Origin: Pseudisothecium myosuroides
Lineage: Eukaryota; Streptophyta; Bryopsida; Hypnales; Lembophyllaceae
Reading direction: 5' to 3'
NCBI GenBank assembly: GCA_951799445.1
Contig: OX637296.1
Coordinates: 25,916,001-25,980,000 of the forward strand
DNA length: 64,000 nt
In this document: in pieces, positions 36,739-47,815 of the stretch
Position numbering within the stretch: position 1 is the stretch's first letter
Layout: every line of letters begins with the position of its first letter
Notes under the pieces: generated by a model
What the model was told of the DNA's origin: nothing
Seen by the model: the letters and a program-made list of their open reading frames with translations, nothing else
Database searches by the model: none
Made by a program: the position numbers and the translations under genes

Positions 36739-36870
36739 TTGTTTGTTTGTTTGTTTGTTTGTTTGTTTGTTTGTTTGATTGTTTGTTTGTTTGTTTGTTT
36801 GTTTGTTTGTTTGTTTGTTTGTTTGTTTGTTTGTTTGTTTGTTTGTTTGTTTGTTTGTTTTGTTTTGTTT
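36739..36870. repeat. GTTT/AAAC microsatellite
   Basis: Roughly 32 uninterrupted GTTT units, broken once by GATT at about 36,777. Open frames on both strands across it are repeat artefacts. Confidence 0.95.
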
Positions 36871-36923
36871 GTATGTCACGTTCAGATCTCTTGGACCGTG
36901 CATCTCGCGAGGGTGTGCTTGTT

Positions 36924-36944
36924 ACCCTAAACCCTAAACCCTAA
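36924..36944 (+). repeat. Short interstitial plant telomere-type repeat
   Basis: Three consecutive CCCTAA(A) units. In plants such telo-box motifs also occur near transcription starts of growth-related genes. Here they lie about 300 bases upstream of an E2F-like array and may belong to the promoter of the DUF7869 gene. Confidence 0.7.
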
Positions 36945-37230
36945 GACCGTACAAAATCGGAACTAAATGTCATGATTTTTGAACTCCTGTAAATCCGAAA
37001 TTCATGTTTGAAATATAATCCGAAACCGTTGTTATCACCCTTTCTGAGGAAAAAGCGAGGGGAATGTGTCCAACTAATATTATCCGAAAATGTCAGTGAC
37101 ATAATTACAACCTACGGCATTGGATTCCTTTTTTTTGGCTGTGCAGCTACAAAGTCATCCCTGAATCCGGCGATTTTCTATTTTATCGCCATCGGAATAT
37201 GAGCGTTCAAAATTAAATTACTCCAATGCA

Positions 37231-37296
37231 GTTCCCGCCCACGAGTTCCCGCCCACGAGTTCCCGCCCACGAGTTCCCGCCCACGAGTTCCCGCGA
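37231..37296 (+). promoter_or_regulatory. Tandem E2F-like site array upstream of the DUF7869 gene
   Basis: A 14-base unit GTTCCCGCCCACGA is repeated four times plus a partial fifth. Each carries TTCCCGCC (the last TTCCCGCG), which matches the known E2F/DP recognition core. The array lies about 1.35 kb before the ATG, ahead of a presumptive leader containing introns. It predicts expression tied to S phase. Confidence 0.6.
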
Positions 37297-37835
37297 GTGA
37301 GCCGGTTGTACGCCGTCATCCACTATTCCGAAATTCTTCTTCACTCTTTCTTGTTGTCTGGATCAACTTGTGTGCGCGTCGGCTTCTTCCTTTCTGTGGT
37401 CGAGCAGATCAATTTGAGTTGCAGGTGTAGTCCAATTATTGAGTGTATTTGTCATTGATAGATATCGTGGCCGGCGAATCCTGGAAGGAGGATCTCCGAT
37501 TTGCACAAGCGCTCGCGGTAAACATATGTAGTTATTGTCATCACATTGCGGGCTCCATTTCTGTGTTTGAATTGATTGCAGATTACGTTTGACCCTGCGT
37601 GCAGTCCTGAGAGAAGATTGCGTTCAAGAAACGGGTTCACTGTGGAGAGAGTGCCATAGAGATTGTAGTTTGTGTTGTACAGTATGGTGTACAATTGAAT
37701 GAGACATCCTGCATCTCATGTCCCCGTCTCTGGAATTGTTTGTGGAAGTGGAGGTGATGGTTCCTCCGATGTTGGCGCCGGAAATTACGGAATCGTGAAT
37801 ATAATTTTAATGTCCCGCAATTTACGGGATTAATC

Positions 37836-38571
37836 AGCTCGAATCGAGCTGATTGACTGACCACTCTAAATTCTTGTACTTGAGGAGGCAGCTCGAATCG
37901 AGCTGAATGTGTCCTGGTGAAAGTACTATAATTTAATGATGATCACATAATCATGAACGTCTGGAAATTTCTGAATATGATTTAGCTCGAGTCGAGCTTC
38001 ATATACTTCCAATGAATAATTCTGAATTCAAAGAATTAAGAGTACATCACGATCTCACATCCGTGGGTCAGCTCGATTCAAGCTAATTCTAGAAGCTTGC
38101 GTAACATGATTTATGAAAAATAGAAATCTATAGTTCTTCCTGTTTTAGTAAAAGTAATGAATTTAGTATATATAAGGACGAATGGACTATCAGGTGCGAT
38201 GAGCTCGAATTGAGCTCATTATAGTACAGAGAGATGTAAAAGACTATATGACTCCTTCAGAGGCTGTCGTTTAGCTCGAATCGAGCTGATCTGATCTTGT
38301 CAGTTTTAGGGATTGACCATATTATTCTCATTTCTGCAGTTGTTCAGAATGATGTCGCAACATATTTTCATGTCAACAGTTTTGGATTTGACCATTCTAC
38401 AGTACAAAATACTATTTTCTGTCCTTCACTTTAAGGGTCAATCTATTACCTTTCCCCTGAACGAGTAGTGTTTTACGCAGTTGAACAGGGACCCCACCTT
38501 AAAAGAGTATGTGAACATTTTATGTTGACTTCTGATATCTATTGGTTATCCCATTCAGCTTGATTCGAGCT
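37836..38571. repeat. Second cluster of 15-bp palindromes, upstream of the DUF7869 gene
   Basis: Exact AGCTCGANTCGAGCT copies begin at 37836, 37890, 37984 and 38273. One-mismatch copies begin at 38070, 38202 and 38557. They lie in the leader region of the DUF7869 gene, the last one about 70 bases before the ATG. The roughly 8 kb between this cluster and the one ending at 29,781 contains none. Confidence 0.9.
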
Positions 38572-38642
38572 GAATAGAGAAATGATGAACGCTATGACGA
38601 GCACTTACAAAATGTTGGCTTCTTATTCTGCAGATATCTGTC

Positions 38643-41483
38643 ATGAGTTCCTCTGACATTGCAGCTGACCCTATGGAGTATTCAGACGAGGAAAATCCTA
38701 CGGTTGAAAGCGTGAATGTCGAAATTCCGGAATGCGAAGGAATTCCACGTCGTCTCTGGAATACTAGAACCGTGACTTTGTACAACGATGGCGGTCTACT
38801 CGTTGGCGAAGGTACTTGCCATAGCGTCAATTCGGACCTCGTGCTCGGTGCGAATGGTCCTCTCGGGGATACCCACGTCGCTGTGCACATTACGAGGACT
38901 CATTCTGAAGTGGACATCCCGGAGGAGAGAATCTACTATTTGATGGCTTGGCCCATTGACAGAGTCCACTCCTCTGGGGCAAGTCTTCGCGACCATGAAC
39001 TACGAGATAATTTCAAAACTCAGCAGGCCCTTCTTCTGAATCCTCCTACACGAACTTCTGCCCGGCCTTATTCAAGTCTACTTCGAAATCCACCTCGCGT
39101 GACGGCCCTCAAGTCTAAAGAGCTCCTCACTCAAGAGTCCATCAACCTCGTTTCTAGCAAAATCTGCTGCAGCAAAAACTGTGTTCAGCCGTTTCCAAGA
39201 GAGAAAATTCGAGCCTTCAGAGAACGCATGTACCACAGCTCATCATTTAAGTTCAGGTCCCACATGAAGACTGATGTGCACAGATCAGTTCATCTTGATG
39301 CACGTGGGAGGAAGATGGTGACCATTGAAAGCATTAGTGTGTGCTTGCAAGCATGGATGCATATTGCTGCTGTCCCGGAGGCAACATTTTATCGTTACCT
39401 GAAATACTGGAAGGACGATCGAGAGGCGCGTGCACACGGTAATACGGGCTTGTCGAAGCCAAGGAAGCATACTGAACAAGCCACGGCAACGTTGAAGTGC
39501 ATCCTTGACAAGGAGGCGGATCACATGCCACATCGTACCCGAACTCTGAAGTCAGGGGACAAAGTTGTCTCCATGTGTCTTCCCGCTACCTTTCAATGGA
39601 AGGGTAAAATGAAAGAAATCAACGAAGTGAATGCGGCCTTCGGATTGCCAGACGTTTCAACTTCAAACTTGAGCAAGATTAGGTCCTCAAAGTTCCCGGA
39701 GTACGAGGTCAAGAAGCCTGGAGATAACTTCGCTCGGTGTTCGGAGTGTGACAGATTACAAGAGATACGGAAGAGTTGTTTTGTTGGATCTGAAAGCGCT
39801 CTGAAATGGACAAGGAGGCTTGATAGACACTTGGCTATTGCTCGGGCGCATAGGGAGCTGTATTATGCAAACCGTTACCAGTCGCACAGTTTTCCACACG
39901 AGTGTTTGACAATCATGCATGACAAGATGGACCATTCTAAAACTGCATCCCCGGTCTCCTCTCACAAGACTAAAGAACTGGACGGGCTCACGAAATTGCC
40001 TGTTGCTGTCACCGGCATGATTGCGCATGGTCATGGTGATGTTCGGTACGCGCATTATGGCTTGGAAATGTTTCCTAAAGATTCGAACTACACCGTTGGC
40101 TCCATGGCAAAGTTATTGCGAGATTTGGAATTGCCGCCAAAGTCTTCTTCTCGACAATTGTTTGTGGGGGCAAGGTCGACAAATTTGTCAAAGGCGCTTC
40201 TGAAGGGCGCAAAAATGTGTGAAGCCTCACTCCCCCCGCCACCGGAGACCTTAGTTCCAGCAACACCTTTGCCGCCCATTTTGAATGTGCAAATGGACAA
40301 TGCCGCTGGGGACAACAAGAACAGATACGTTTTTTGCTACTGGTCTCTACTGGTTGCAAACAAGATTTTTCGTGAAGTGTATGTGAACTTCATGATTGTG
40401 GGTCATACTCATGACGACATTGATGCGCTCTTTGGAAGATGGAGCATGTTGTTGAAGAAGGAAAATTTCTTGACAATTCCTGCGCTTATGAAGTCGTTCA
40501 TGGATGTAGAAACCATTCCTACTATCCCCCATCTTATAGAAGAAGTGCCTGATTTCAAGGCTTTCATTGCAGGCAAATTTTTGGCCGGCAGCCATATCAT
40601 GATTGGGCACACAAAGCCCCAACAAGTGAAGTTCTACCTTGATTCCACGGGTTGTCCTGTCATGAAGTACAAATTGCTGTGCACTGACCTAGATTGGTTG
40701 CCTTCAGGTGCAGGTGGCGGAATTAAATTATGGCATGAGGATTCGGAGGGGCAAAGTTTATGGCCCCGTGGAGTACCACAGGCAGTTCTGCCAGTCCCAA
40801 TGAAAGCTGAGGCAGACATTGTGAAGGGTATATCCGCGTTTATTAATTATTGGGAGAACTTGTGCAACCAAGACCGCACCGGGGAATGCCGAAGACGGCT
40901 GGAGCATATAGTGCACTATTGGCGTGGTGTGAAGGTAGCACTTGAAGAACCACTACCTCACTCTACTGTTTTGAAGGATGGCTTCTGGCCGACTACTCGT
41001 GTTCAGGCGACTCGGGTTGATCAATTAGACAGCGATGGAGAGGATCGTGAAGAGTTTGGGGAAGATGATGTGTACGTCGGGCCATTGAGTGGTCGCCCAC
41101 AACCGTCCTTCAAGGTGGCTCGAGATCTCTTCGAAGGCTATTTTGTTGCGATTACTCCCGCGGAAAATGAGTTGCAACCAGTGTGGATTGCAAGGGCGTT
41201 GTCTGATCCTTTTGTTGATCCACTACATCCAAATTCTATGCGCATTCAGTACTTCCGTCCAACAGCTATAGATGACGATATTCAAAAATTCTACACTGGA
41301 TGGGACAACGGCAGAGGTCTACGTTGGGAGATTGATGCAAAGGAACTACCACTTTGGCAGCACACAGATGCTGTTATGACAGCGTGGAAGTGTAGGACCA
41401 AGAAAGATACTGCACACTGCAAGATCAAGATTCCTCCTGCTCAAATTGAAATCATCAAGCAAAGTTTGGCTGCAAATCGTTAG
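38643..41483 (+). CDS. DUF7869-type protein, possible transposase of element 1
   Basis: A single uninterrupted 946-codon frame starts at ATG just after a TTCTGCAG acceptor-like sequence and ends in TAG. Residues 175-180 have CCSKNC. Residues 227-250 look like a helix-turn-helix (VCLQAWMHIAAVPEATFY). A CSEC pair lies at 366-369. The hallmark DUF7869 stretch is present as QMDNAAGDNKNR (550-561) and VGHTHDDIDALFG (586-598). An earlier aspartate-rich strand, IMHDKMDH (424-431), together with D552 and the aspartates at 591-594, would suit an RNase H-like DDD/E fold. I infer from this and from its location that it mobilises the element. It is the only long intact gene in the element. A host-derived role cannot be excluded. 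Confidence 0.75.
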   Translation: MSSSDIAADPMEYSDEENPTVESVNVEIPECEGIPRRLWNTRTVTLYNDGGLLVGEGTCHSVNSDLVLGANGPLGDTHVAVHITRTHSEVDIPEERIYYLMAWPIDRVHSSGASLRDHELRDNFKTQQALLLNPPTRTSARPYSSLLRNPPRVTALKSKELLTQESINLVSSKICCSKNCVQPFPREKIRAFRERMYHSSSFKFRSHMKTDVHRSVHLDARGRKMVTIESISVCLQAWMHIAAVPEATFYRYLKYWKDDREARAHGNTGLSKPRKHTEQATATLKCILDKEADHMPHRTRTLKSGDKVVSMCLPATFQWKGKMKEINEVNAAFGLPDVSTSNLSKIRSSKFPEYEVKKPGDNFARCSECDRLQEIRKSCFVGSESALKWTRRLDRHLAIARAHRELYYANRYQSHSFPHECLTIMHDKMDHSKTASPVSSHKTKELDGLTKLPVAVTGMIAHGHGDVRYAHYGLEMFPKDSNYTVGSMAKLLRDLELPPKSSSRQLFVGARSTNLSKALLKGAKMCEASLPPPPETLVPATPLPPILNVQMDNAAGDNKNRYVFCYWSLLVANKIFREVYVNFMIVGHTHDDIDALFGRWSMLLKKENFLTIPALMKSFMDVETIPTIPHLIEEVPDFKAFIAGKFLAGSHIMIGHTKPQQVKFYLDSTGCPVMKYKLLCTDLDWLPSGAGGGIKLWHEDSEGQSLWPRGVPQAVLPVPMKAEADIVKGISAFINYWENLCNQDRTGECRRRLEHIVHYWRGVKVALEEPLPHSTVLKDGFWPTTRVQATRVDQLDSDGEDREEFGEDDVYVGPLSGRPQPSFKVARDLFEGYFVAITPAENELQPVWIARALSDPFVDPLHPNSMRIQYFRPTAIDDDIQKFYTGWDNGRGLRWEIDAKELPLWQHTDAVMTAWKCRTKKDTAHCKIKIPPAQIEIIKQSLAANR

Positions 41484-41999
41484 TCTTAAGTACAACGATT
41501 GCAGGAGGGAAGTTCCCTTATTATGTTCTTAGGTCTATATGATAGTGTATTATTTGTCATTTCTATGCCTAGAATATGCTTTTGCGTATACGTAGAAGAC
41601 ATCATTTTGTGTTCTCATGAATGTGGGCATCTGGATTTTGTTTTCTTTAACGGTTTACAGTTCATTTTCATAAAATAGAACTCATAAATATAGATTTCTA
41701 GTGGATAATACATGTTTTGGTGACGCATTTCCCGTATTCATATCGGAAGTGCAATTTAAATATCATATTAAAGTATTTGCTATTGTGTTTTATTTTCGAT
41801 TTGTTTCTTGAACACGTGGAATGTTTGACATGGAACATAACAACATTTGTTGGAAGGCGTTCATTGTTTGCATGACTCTCATTTTAATGGAAATTGCTAC
41901 TTTAGACCAATTAATTGAGAGATTGCCGAACTAAAGTAGAGCCCATGCAATTCACTAGTTGTGCCTTCAAATACCTAAGACTATTTTGAGAGGGCGGCC
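41484..41999. other. 3' flank of the DUF7869 gene to the element end
   Basis: AT-rich, no coding region. A short phrase related to the terminal repeat (CTCATTTTAATGG) lies at about 41,877. Confidence 0.5.
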
Positions 42000-42026
42000 A
42001 CCCTCCATTTTAATGAATATAATGTT
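42000..42026 (-). repeat. Right terminal inverted repeat of giant element 1
   Basis: The plus strand reads CATTTTAATGAATATAATGTT up to base 42,026, the reverse complement of the left end. It is followed by GTTA and then by repeat C sequence. A shorter related phrase (CTCATTTTAATGG) lies about 140 bases inside. Confidence 0.85.
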
Positions 42027-42927
42027 GTTAGAAGAAGGCAAGAACATGTGACTAGGGAGATAGACAAGTTAGGATACGTAGTGAGGCACAACTTCACGAA
42101 CTAAAGGCCCCCTAAAGCGGCATCGCCAAGGTACGATGGAGGGTGGCTTTAGGATTAGAATAAGACACCAATAGACTCTCAAGATACACCAGTTAGCTAC
42201 AAAACGCACAAAAAAGAAGAAGGCTCTCAACTTGCAAGAAGAGCATAAGAGAACGTACACGAAGAGTACACAAAGCAAAATAGAAGGACCCCCAAGGACC
42301 TTCAAAGCTTGAAATACAACAACAACGGAGCCAAAAGTGTTCCAAAAACACCGTAGAGGTTTTTTGGCTTGAAATGCCAAAATATCCAAAAAAATTTGGA
42401 CCCAAGGACCCAAAACAAGAATTGGGGGTGTTCTAGAGAGAGAAATGGGGTCCTTATATAGGTTTCCAAGGGCCCACCTCTCCCTCTAGAGTTCTAAGGT
42501 AACCTTATCAATTTGGATTTTCATCCTCATCCTCAAAGATTTTCATGCTAATCCCTAAAAATCTACCTCTACCATCTATGCTGAACCAACATCCTAACTT
42601 TTGGAGATTAGCTCCAATCGTCAAACGGATTGCGCCGTTGGCTCCAGATTGCCGTGTTTAGATCTAGATTCTTTTTAACCCCCGTACCGAGGCCAAAAAC
42701 CCATCATAGGCTAATTTAGTTTAAAAACCAAATCGTGGTAAAATCCTAGATCTTGGGGGTCTCCTATTTTGAGAAATGTAATTAGCCTAGGGTCTCCGGT
42801 AGATGCGAGAGAGTTGGGAAGGACTCTTGGTTGACTTCGTTTCGTCATCGTATGGTCCCGGAATGCCGGTCAACGTCGCGGGGACCCTGCCACATGGTTA
42901 ATTCTTGAGGAATCTCGCCGGTTCGGG
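42027..42927 (-). repeat. Repeat C, copy 4, middle third
   Basis: Continues exactly where 22,336 left off (after the GTTA duplication) and runs in reverse C order through the promoter-like CCTTATATAGG (about 42,453) to GCCGGTTCGGG at 42,927. There giant element 2 interrupts it. It resumes at 62,594. Confidence 0.85.
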
Positions 42928-43000
42928 CAACAACGCTAGCGTGCGAGCTTGGAGCGTAGAGCTTGTGAGCTGCGAGCGTGGAGCTTGTGAGCGTGGAGCC
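42928..43000 (+). repeat. Left end of giant element 2 with subterminal repeats
   Basis: Begins CAACAACGCTAGCGTGCGAG and continues with GGAGC/GTGAGC-type units to about 42,998. The outer six bases do not match the opposite end well; the core GCTAGC and the GAGC units do. Confidence 0.7.
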
Positions 43001-43359
43001 TTAAAATGTTTTTATTTTTACTTTTTGACCCAATTTTTTTTTTTTTTTTTTTTTTTAAATGTGAAAAAACTTACTATTTTTAATAAATTTTAGTACCTAT
43101 TACTGCTACACCTATTACTGTGGTTTTTTAAAAAAATGTTGTCCTTTGGTTGACAATTGTCAATTCCTGCAGGAAAAGAACTTCAAACCTTTGTTCCTAG
43201 TTAAGCGATTTAGTTCACCCACTACAATTTTCATGTCTACCCACTTACAATTTTTAAATGTGCTTGATATAATCTGTTAACTAAATAATACTCACAAAAA
43301 TAAAGGTGGATATAGCTTACCCTCTACTATTTCTACTCTACATAATCGCTTAAATATAA

Positions 43360-43450
43360 GCTCAGTATATAGATTGCGCCCATCGGCAAAATTTAGAGCC
43401 TCATGGGATTCGAACCTGGGCCACCACATTCAAGTCTCATTGACCTCTCG
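43360..43450 (-). repeat. tRNA-like B-box fragment, possibly SINE-derived
   Basis: On the minus strand the sequence contains GGTTCGAATCCC, a perfect RNA polymerase III B-box as found in tRNA genes, preceded by a weak A-box-like GCGAGAGGTCA. It does not fold into a complete tRNA in my reading. I take it as a fragment of a tRNA-derived SINE or a decayed tRNA gene. Confidence 0.35.
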
Positions 43451-44117
43451 CAAACATATTCCAAATAAAAGGAGTGACCATTGCTTTGGAAAAAAAAATA
43501 TATGTGACAAAAGCCTTTTTCTCAAAAATAGGGGAACAAATGGTAATCCAATAGTACAATAAAAATTACAAAATTTAATGACTAAACAAAGAAAATTAAA
43601 GGAAACAAAAATGAGACCCAAAATGAAATAAAAATAAAAATAAAAATAAAGAGTGATGGGATAATATAATCCAATTTGTACGCTTGAAATCATTTCAATT
43701 GTACCAAATGTAAATTCATACAATACGATTGAAGTACACAAAACCATGTTGCCATGATTACTCTGGAATTGTAATGATCTCTGCTTTAACTAGAAGAAGC
43801 TTCAATTCATTAAAGCTATAACTTGGCGCATGGATGAATTTGTCTTCATGGATGTCCATCTTGCAGAAGTACCGATAGAGATAGTACAAGTGTTTGCAAT
43901 TCACGTATTGTTGTCGTCCTCCAATAGCTTAAACAGCCATGTTGGTAAAGTCCGGGCAAGTGCACGAGGGGTACATACCAACTGTAATTCGATACACGTT
44001 TCGGCTATGGTCAGCTCCGGTCTCCAGTGATATAATTGCACCTAGCCCTGGAAAAGGTAACAATGTCACTCTAAGTATTTGTCCTTTCACGTTGCCAGCA
44101 CTCTCCCACTTGTTTCG

Positions 44118-47100
44118 CTATTCTGTAGTTGGTGCATTTGCGATTCGCCGTATGGTTCGATTGTTCTGAACCGTTGGATATACATGAGCATCATGCAAAG
44201 GCGGCTGATCATAGAGGACGCTCTCGAATATGTTGGATATATTGAAAAGCCCACGAGGAGACAATGTAGGGCGTTCCTGGAGTCGGGAACCAGCATGTTG
44301 TAGCAATAACGTCTCCTCCCGGCTTAAGTCTGTCCCAGTCAAAACAGGCCATACCTCCGGCACCTCGGGCCAATCTATTATCCACTTGCGCTTGGTTCCT
44401 TTCACACATCGTTCAATGTCATCTGCACAAAACCAAAAGTCCGCCACCACCTCTCGTTTACTTCCATAATCTTCCTTTCTCCCACGATATGTGGGAGCAG
44501 GGGTCCCCTTCCATCCTTTCGATATTTTGGCAGTGCACCTGATATTTGACCCCCGTTGTTGAGCATGGCATTTTGTGTTTGACTTGTGGCTGATCCTTGC
44601 AATGTGCCACTTTGACGTGTTGCAGTCACTTTCAAATGCAATTGACACATGTGGGGAAACGTTCACCTCAGGATGTTTACCCTTGTCTTGAGAAGTCTCA
44701 AGTGAAGCCGTTGTAGACCGTGTTTGAACACGAGGTTGAGAGAAATTCACTTTATCCGGTCTATGTGAGTCTCCGGCATCCCCAATAGGTACATCCAACT
44801 TCCTCTTTGTGCTTCCAAATATTTCTTCTCCTTCCAAATGAGGTATACGAGTTCCAACACCTTCAGATCCATGTAATGAGTTCAGCGCCTCTGCAATTTT
44901 TTTAGGATCTTGGCTTCGTCTTGCAGCTCTCAACTTCAACTCTCCCTTTGATGGACCAGATCCAGATGCATGTCCCTTCAAGTAAGCATGATAATTTGTC
45001 ATTTGCATCCACGCACGGATATAGTCATCGCAAGTGGCGTCAAACAAATTGTTTCCTCGGTTACCAAACATTTGAAGCCACTTGTTATGAATAGTTTCTG
45101 GCAAGTTGCATGAAGTCATGTCCGCCATTTCCTCCAAACTCAACCCCTGAAAATACAACCCCCATAAAACTTAATATCTCACTGTCAATGGCATACGCAA
45201 GAGGCAATAGCAATTGGGAATTAAAACCATTGAATTTATGATTAGGGAACATGAGACAAAAGGCATTGAAATACTACCAAATAAAAATGATGCTACTTCT
45301 TTTCAAACAACCATTACAACAAAAGACAACTTCAAGCGATTAGCATCCAACCCATTCTCCAAGCAATTTTCAGAAAATTTTAAAAAATTTTCACACTGAC
45401 CAAAAATGGGGGTAGCGCAAGGGACCCCAAAAACCTTAGTCGGGTCCAACTAAGGTTTTTGGGCTACTTTGCGCTACCCCCATTTTTAGTAAATGCATAG
45501 CGAAAAAAAAAAATTGAGTTATTCATTACTTTTTACACTGAATTCACACTTGCATACAAGAAATTGTAAATGAAAATAGAATTCAAACATAAAGTTTGCA
45601 ATGACAAATAAAGTATAAAGTTACTAATGAGAAGTGAACTTACCATTTGCATGAATCCTCCCCACTGCCTATACCGGAAATGCCAAAATGCAAGCCAGTG
45701 GTCCAAATGATGAAGTGCATCTTCAGTGGTAGCACCAGATGATAACCACCATGATCGAATTGCAAGGTATTTTGTCTCTGCGTCCTCCATAGTCTTTGCA
45801 TCTTTGTATTGTTTACAAAGTAAATTCTGCTGTTGGTGGAATGCTTCCTTGATGTACTTTTGTGTGTGTTTCTGAAGTGAAGTACTCCAATGCAACAAAC
45901 ATGTTCTCTCTCGATTTTCCATTTTCTCATTTGGAGAACCACTGCCGTAGACTATACAAATGGCATTCCAATTGGCCATAGCACTATCTGCCATAAACCC
46001 CTTGAAGTTGGGGTGTTCTACTCCGTGTCGTGACATGACAGCATTCAAGCATCTCCAAAAGAGCACTTGAATCTCGGGATCTTCCGATTGCATATCGCAT
46101 GTTGAAATGGTCATCACCTTCTTGTAATCAGGATCATACACGTGGCAAGCCATTGTCGTCCACTCCTTCACATGCTTCACGTGGTCAAAGATCATCCACG
46201 CATTTTGTAGATTCCCTCCGGGTTGCATGCGCTTCATTAGGTCCACTCCACTTCCAGGTCCTTCGGTGAGCATTTTGAAAATGTATACCTTTTCCTTTCT
46301 CTGGCCAGGGAAGACACTATCATGAATGAATTCAAACTTTGACTCCTTCTTCATGGTCATAATATTGTCGATGACGCCTCCGTGGTTGTTTGTGCGAAAG
46401 GAAGATATGACATTGCGGATATTTGGACTGCTTAAGTACTCAAATCGATCCATGACCTCTTCTAGTTCTGGTCCCTTCAACGTCTCTTTCTCTCCCTCTC
46501 CGTTGTGAAACAAATAGGTTGTTAGGAACTCTTTGCTTGCAGAGAGAGCAATTGCAGAGTTGGTGGCCGTTGGTGTTTTTGCCACCTGCTCTCCAATGAG
46601 ACCACAAATCTTCTCTGCTGAATCTCTATACATGCCTTTTGCTACCGGGTGAGAATGATCTCCGATATGAATAGCGGCCCTACTAATTTTGGGAATCTCA
46701 CTATAGCAATAATAAATTCTAGCATTGCATGTGCTAAGGCACGTAGGTGTTAGTTTGTAGAGCTTGCAAACTAACGTACAATCCTTGGGAGGACTATCCC
46801 CTACTGCAAAAGGAAAGATTGTATAACCACTCCACTTTGTTTCATTGCGTTTACTAGCTCTCTTCAAGTAATCACACTCTGGATTTACACAAGCAAGATG
46901 ACCAGCGCAGTATGATTTCCGAAATTTGAGATTGTCAGAGTTGTGAATGTTTGTGGTTAGTACCTTGCACCATGGGTGTCCGTCATAACGTTTGTCCATA
47001 CCGTCCAAGTTCCTGGCTGCAGAAGAAAATAAAGATGACCGACATGGAGGCAACTCGAAAATGACATTTCCATTGAAAACTGGTGGAAGAAACTGCACTC

Positions 47101-47815
47101 GATGGTGGTTGATGCCATTCAGATCCATAGTGGACAACTCGTTTTGAGAGCGATGCATGCCGCTTAGTCTCCTCAAAGAATCCATTATGTTAACTCTGTC
47201 TGCGGGAGATGGATATAACGGAGGACGGGACAACAAAGAATGTTGAGGACTGCTTGATGGGGTGCCAGAAATTGAGTGAACAAGATGGTTTTTGATCGAA
47301 TCACTTGCTATAGAGCACGGGTTCTTCTGGAGAGTCACATCAGGTGACTCTTCCTCCGATTCGTTAGACAACTCAATGATGGGATCTAATTTCTCAAACT
47401 TCACTGCACGAACAATGACAATCGGAGGATGGACCAAACGAACTTCACGAGGGGGACTAGGCAAAACTGCGTGGGTGACATATGGCATATCAACTGTTGA
47501 ATTATCCGATTGGAAACTTAGAATCTCAGTTGATGCAGCTATCATAGACAGAGGAAGTCCATATGCTCTATAGTTTCCAGGCGCAAGGTACCAGCAGTTT
47601 CCTCCTTCTTCCACTGTTCTTATTACCGGAATCAATTGTTGCAACTCTCCTGATTCGGACTTCCTCTCTTCTTCGACATACATGGATGACTCTACGAACC
47701 TAAAGTAAACATGAAGTAGATGGCTTATGATTCTAGCCTGACCTTCATCATCTACTGGAAATACAAGGGGAACATCATGACCATCTGCACGAATAGAAGC
47801 CATCATAAACAACAA
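44118..47815 (-). CDS. Mutator-like transposase with GCM/WRKY-type zinc cluster (element 2)
   Basis: Two exons: 47815-45644 (724 codons, donor ATG|GTAAGT) and 45146-44118 (342 codons plus TAG, acceptor TTTTCAG|GGG). Both junctions are phase 0, giving 1,066 residues. Residues 292-330 hold a Cys/His cluster (C303, C309, C314) followed by a WSGYT segment, and HSHP lies at 387-390, as in the WRKY-GCM1 zinc clusters of plant MULE transposases. Catalytic-type motifs follow: IFDHVKH (542-548), FMADSAMANWNA (607-618) and RTCLLHW (637-643). No internal stop is seen. The intron (45643-45147) contains a foldback element. It presumably excises and reinserts element 2. Its divergent partner is the methyltransferase-like gene starting at 54,221. 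Confidence 0.75.
45402..45487. repeat. Foldback element H1
   Basis: A 19-bp perfect outer stem (AAAAATGGGGGTAGCGCAA with its complement ending at 45,487), an inner stem AAAAACCTTAGT/ACTAAGGTTTTT, and a core CGGGTCCA. It lies within the intron of the transposase gene. Confidence 0.9.

Larger units (their letters stand above)
22341..42026. mobile_element. Giant DNA transposon 1 (19,686 bp)
   Basis: The left end AACATTATATTCATTAAAAT is repeated inverted at the right end; the match is 21 perfect bases, then a one-base offset, then AGGGT. The element is flanked by GTTA on both sides (22,337-22,340 and 42,027-42,030) and sits inside repeat C, whose sequence is uninterrupted in other copies. Contents are a ParB-like/methyltransferase-like/phosphatase-like gene on the minus strand, a DUF7869-type gene on the plus strand, a private family of 15-bp palindromes, an 8-kb non-coding centre with tandem repeats, and a GC-rich coding-like island. 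Insertion into a repeat with matching breakpoints is direct evidence of mobility. The superfamily is not assigned. Confidence 0.85.

Noticed and set aside
36652..36944. Open frames on both strands
   Set aside because: Translations of the GTTT/AAAC microsatellite.
36924..36944. Telomere end or chromosome fusion scar
   Set aside because: Only three CCCTAAA units within a transposon; better explained as a telo-box-like promoter motif or chance.
25767..38571. CRISPR array
   Set aside because: The repeated 15-mers are perfect palindromes at irregular 50-220 base spacing across introns and leaders of eukaryotic genes, in an intron-containing genome.
43830..44303. Plus-strand frames at the 3' end of the Mutator-like transposase
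   Set aside because: Antisense to the transposase exon 2 and its 3' flank.
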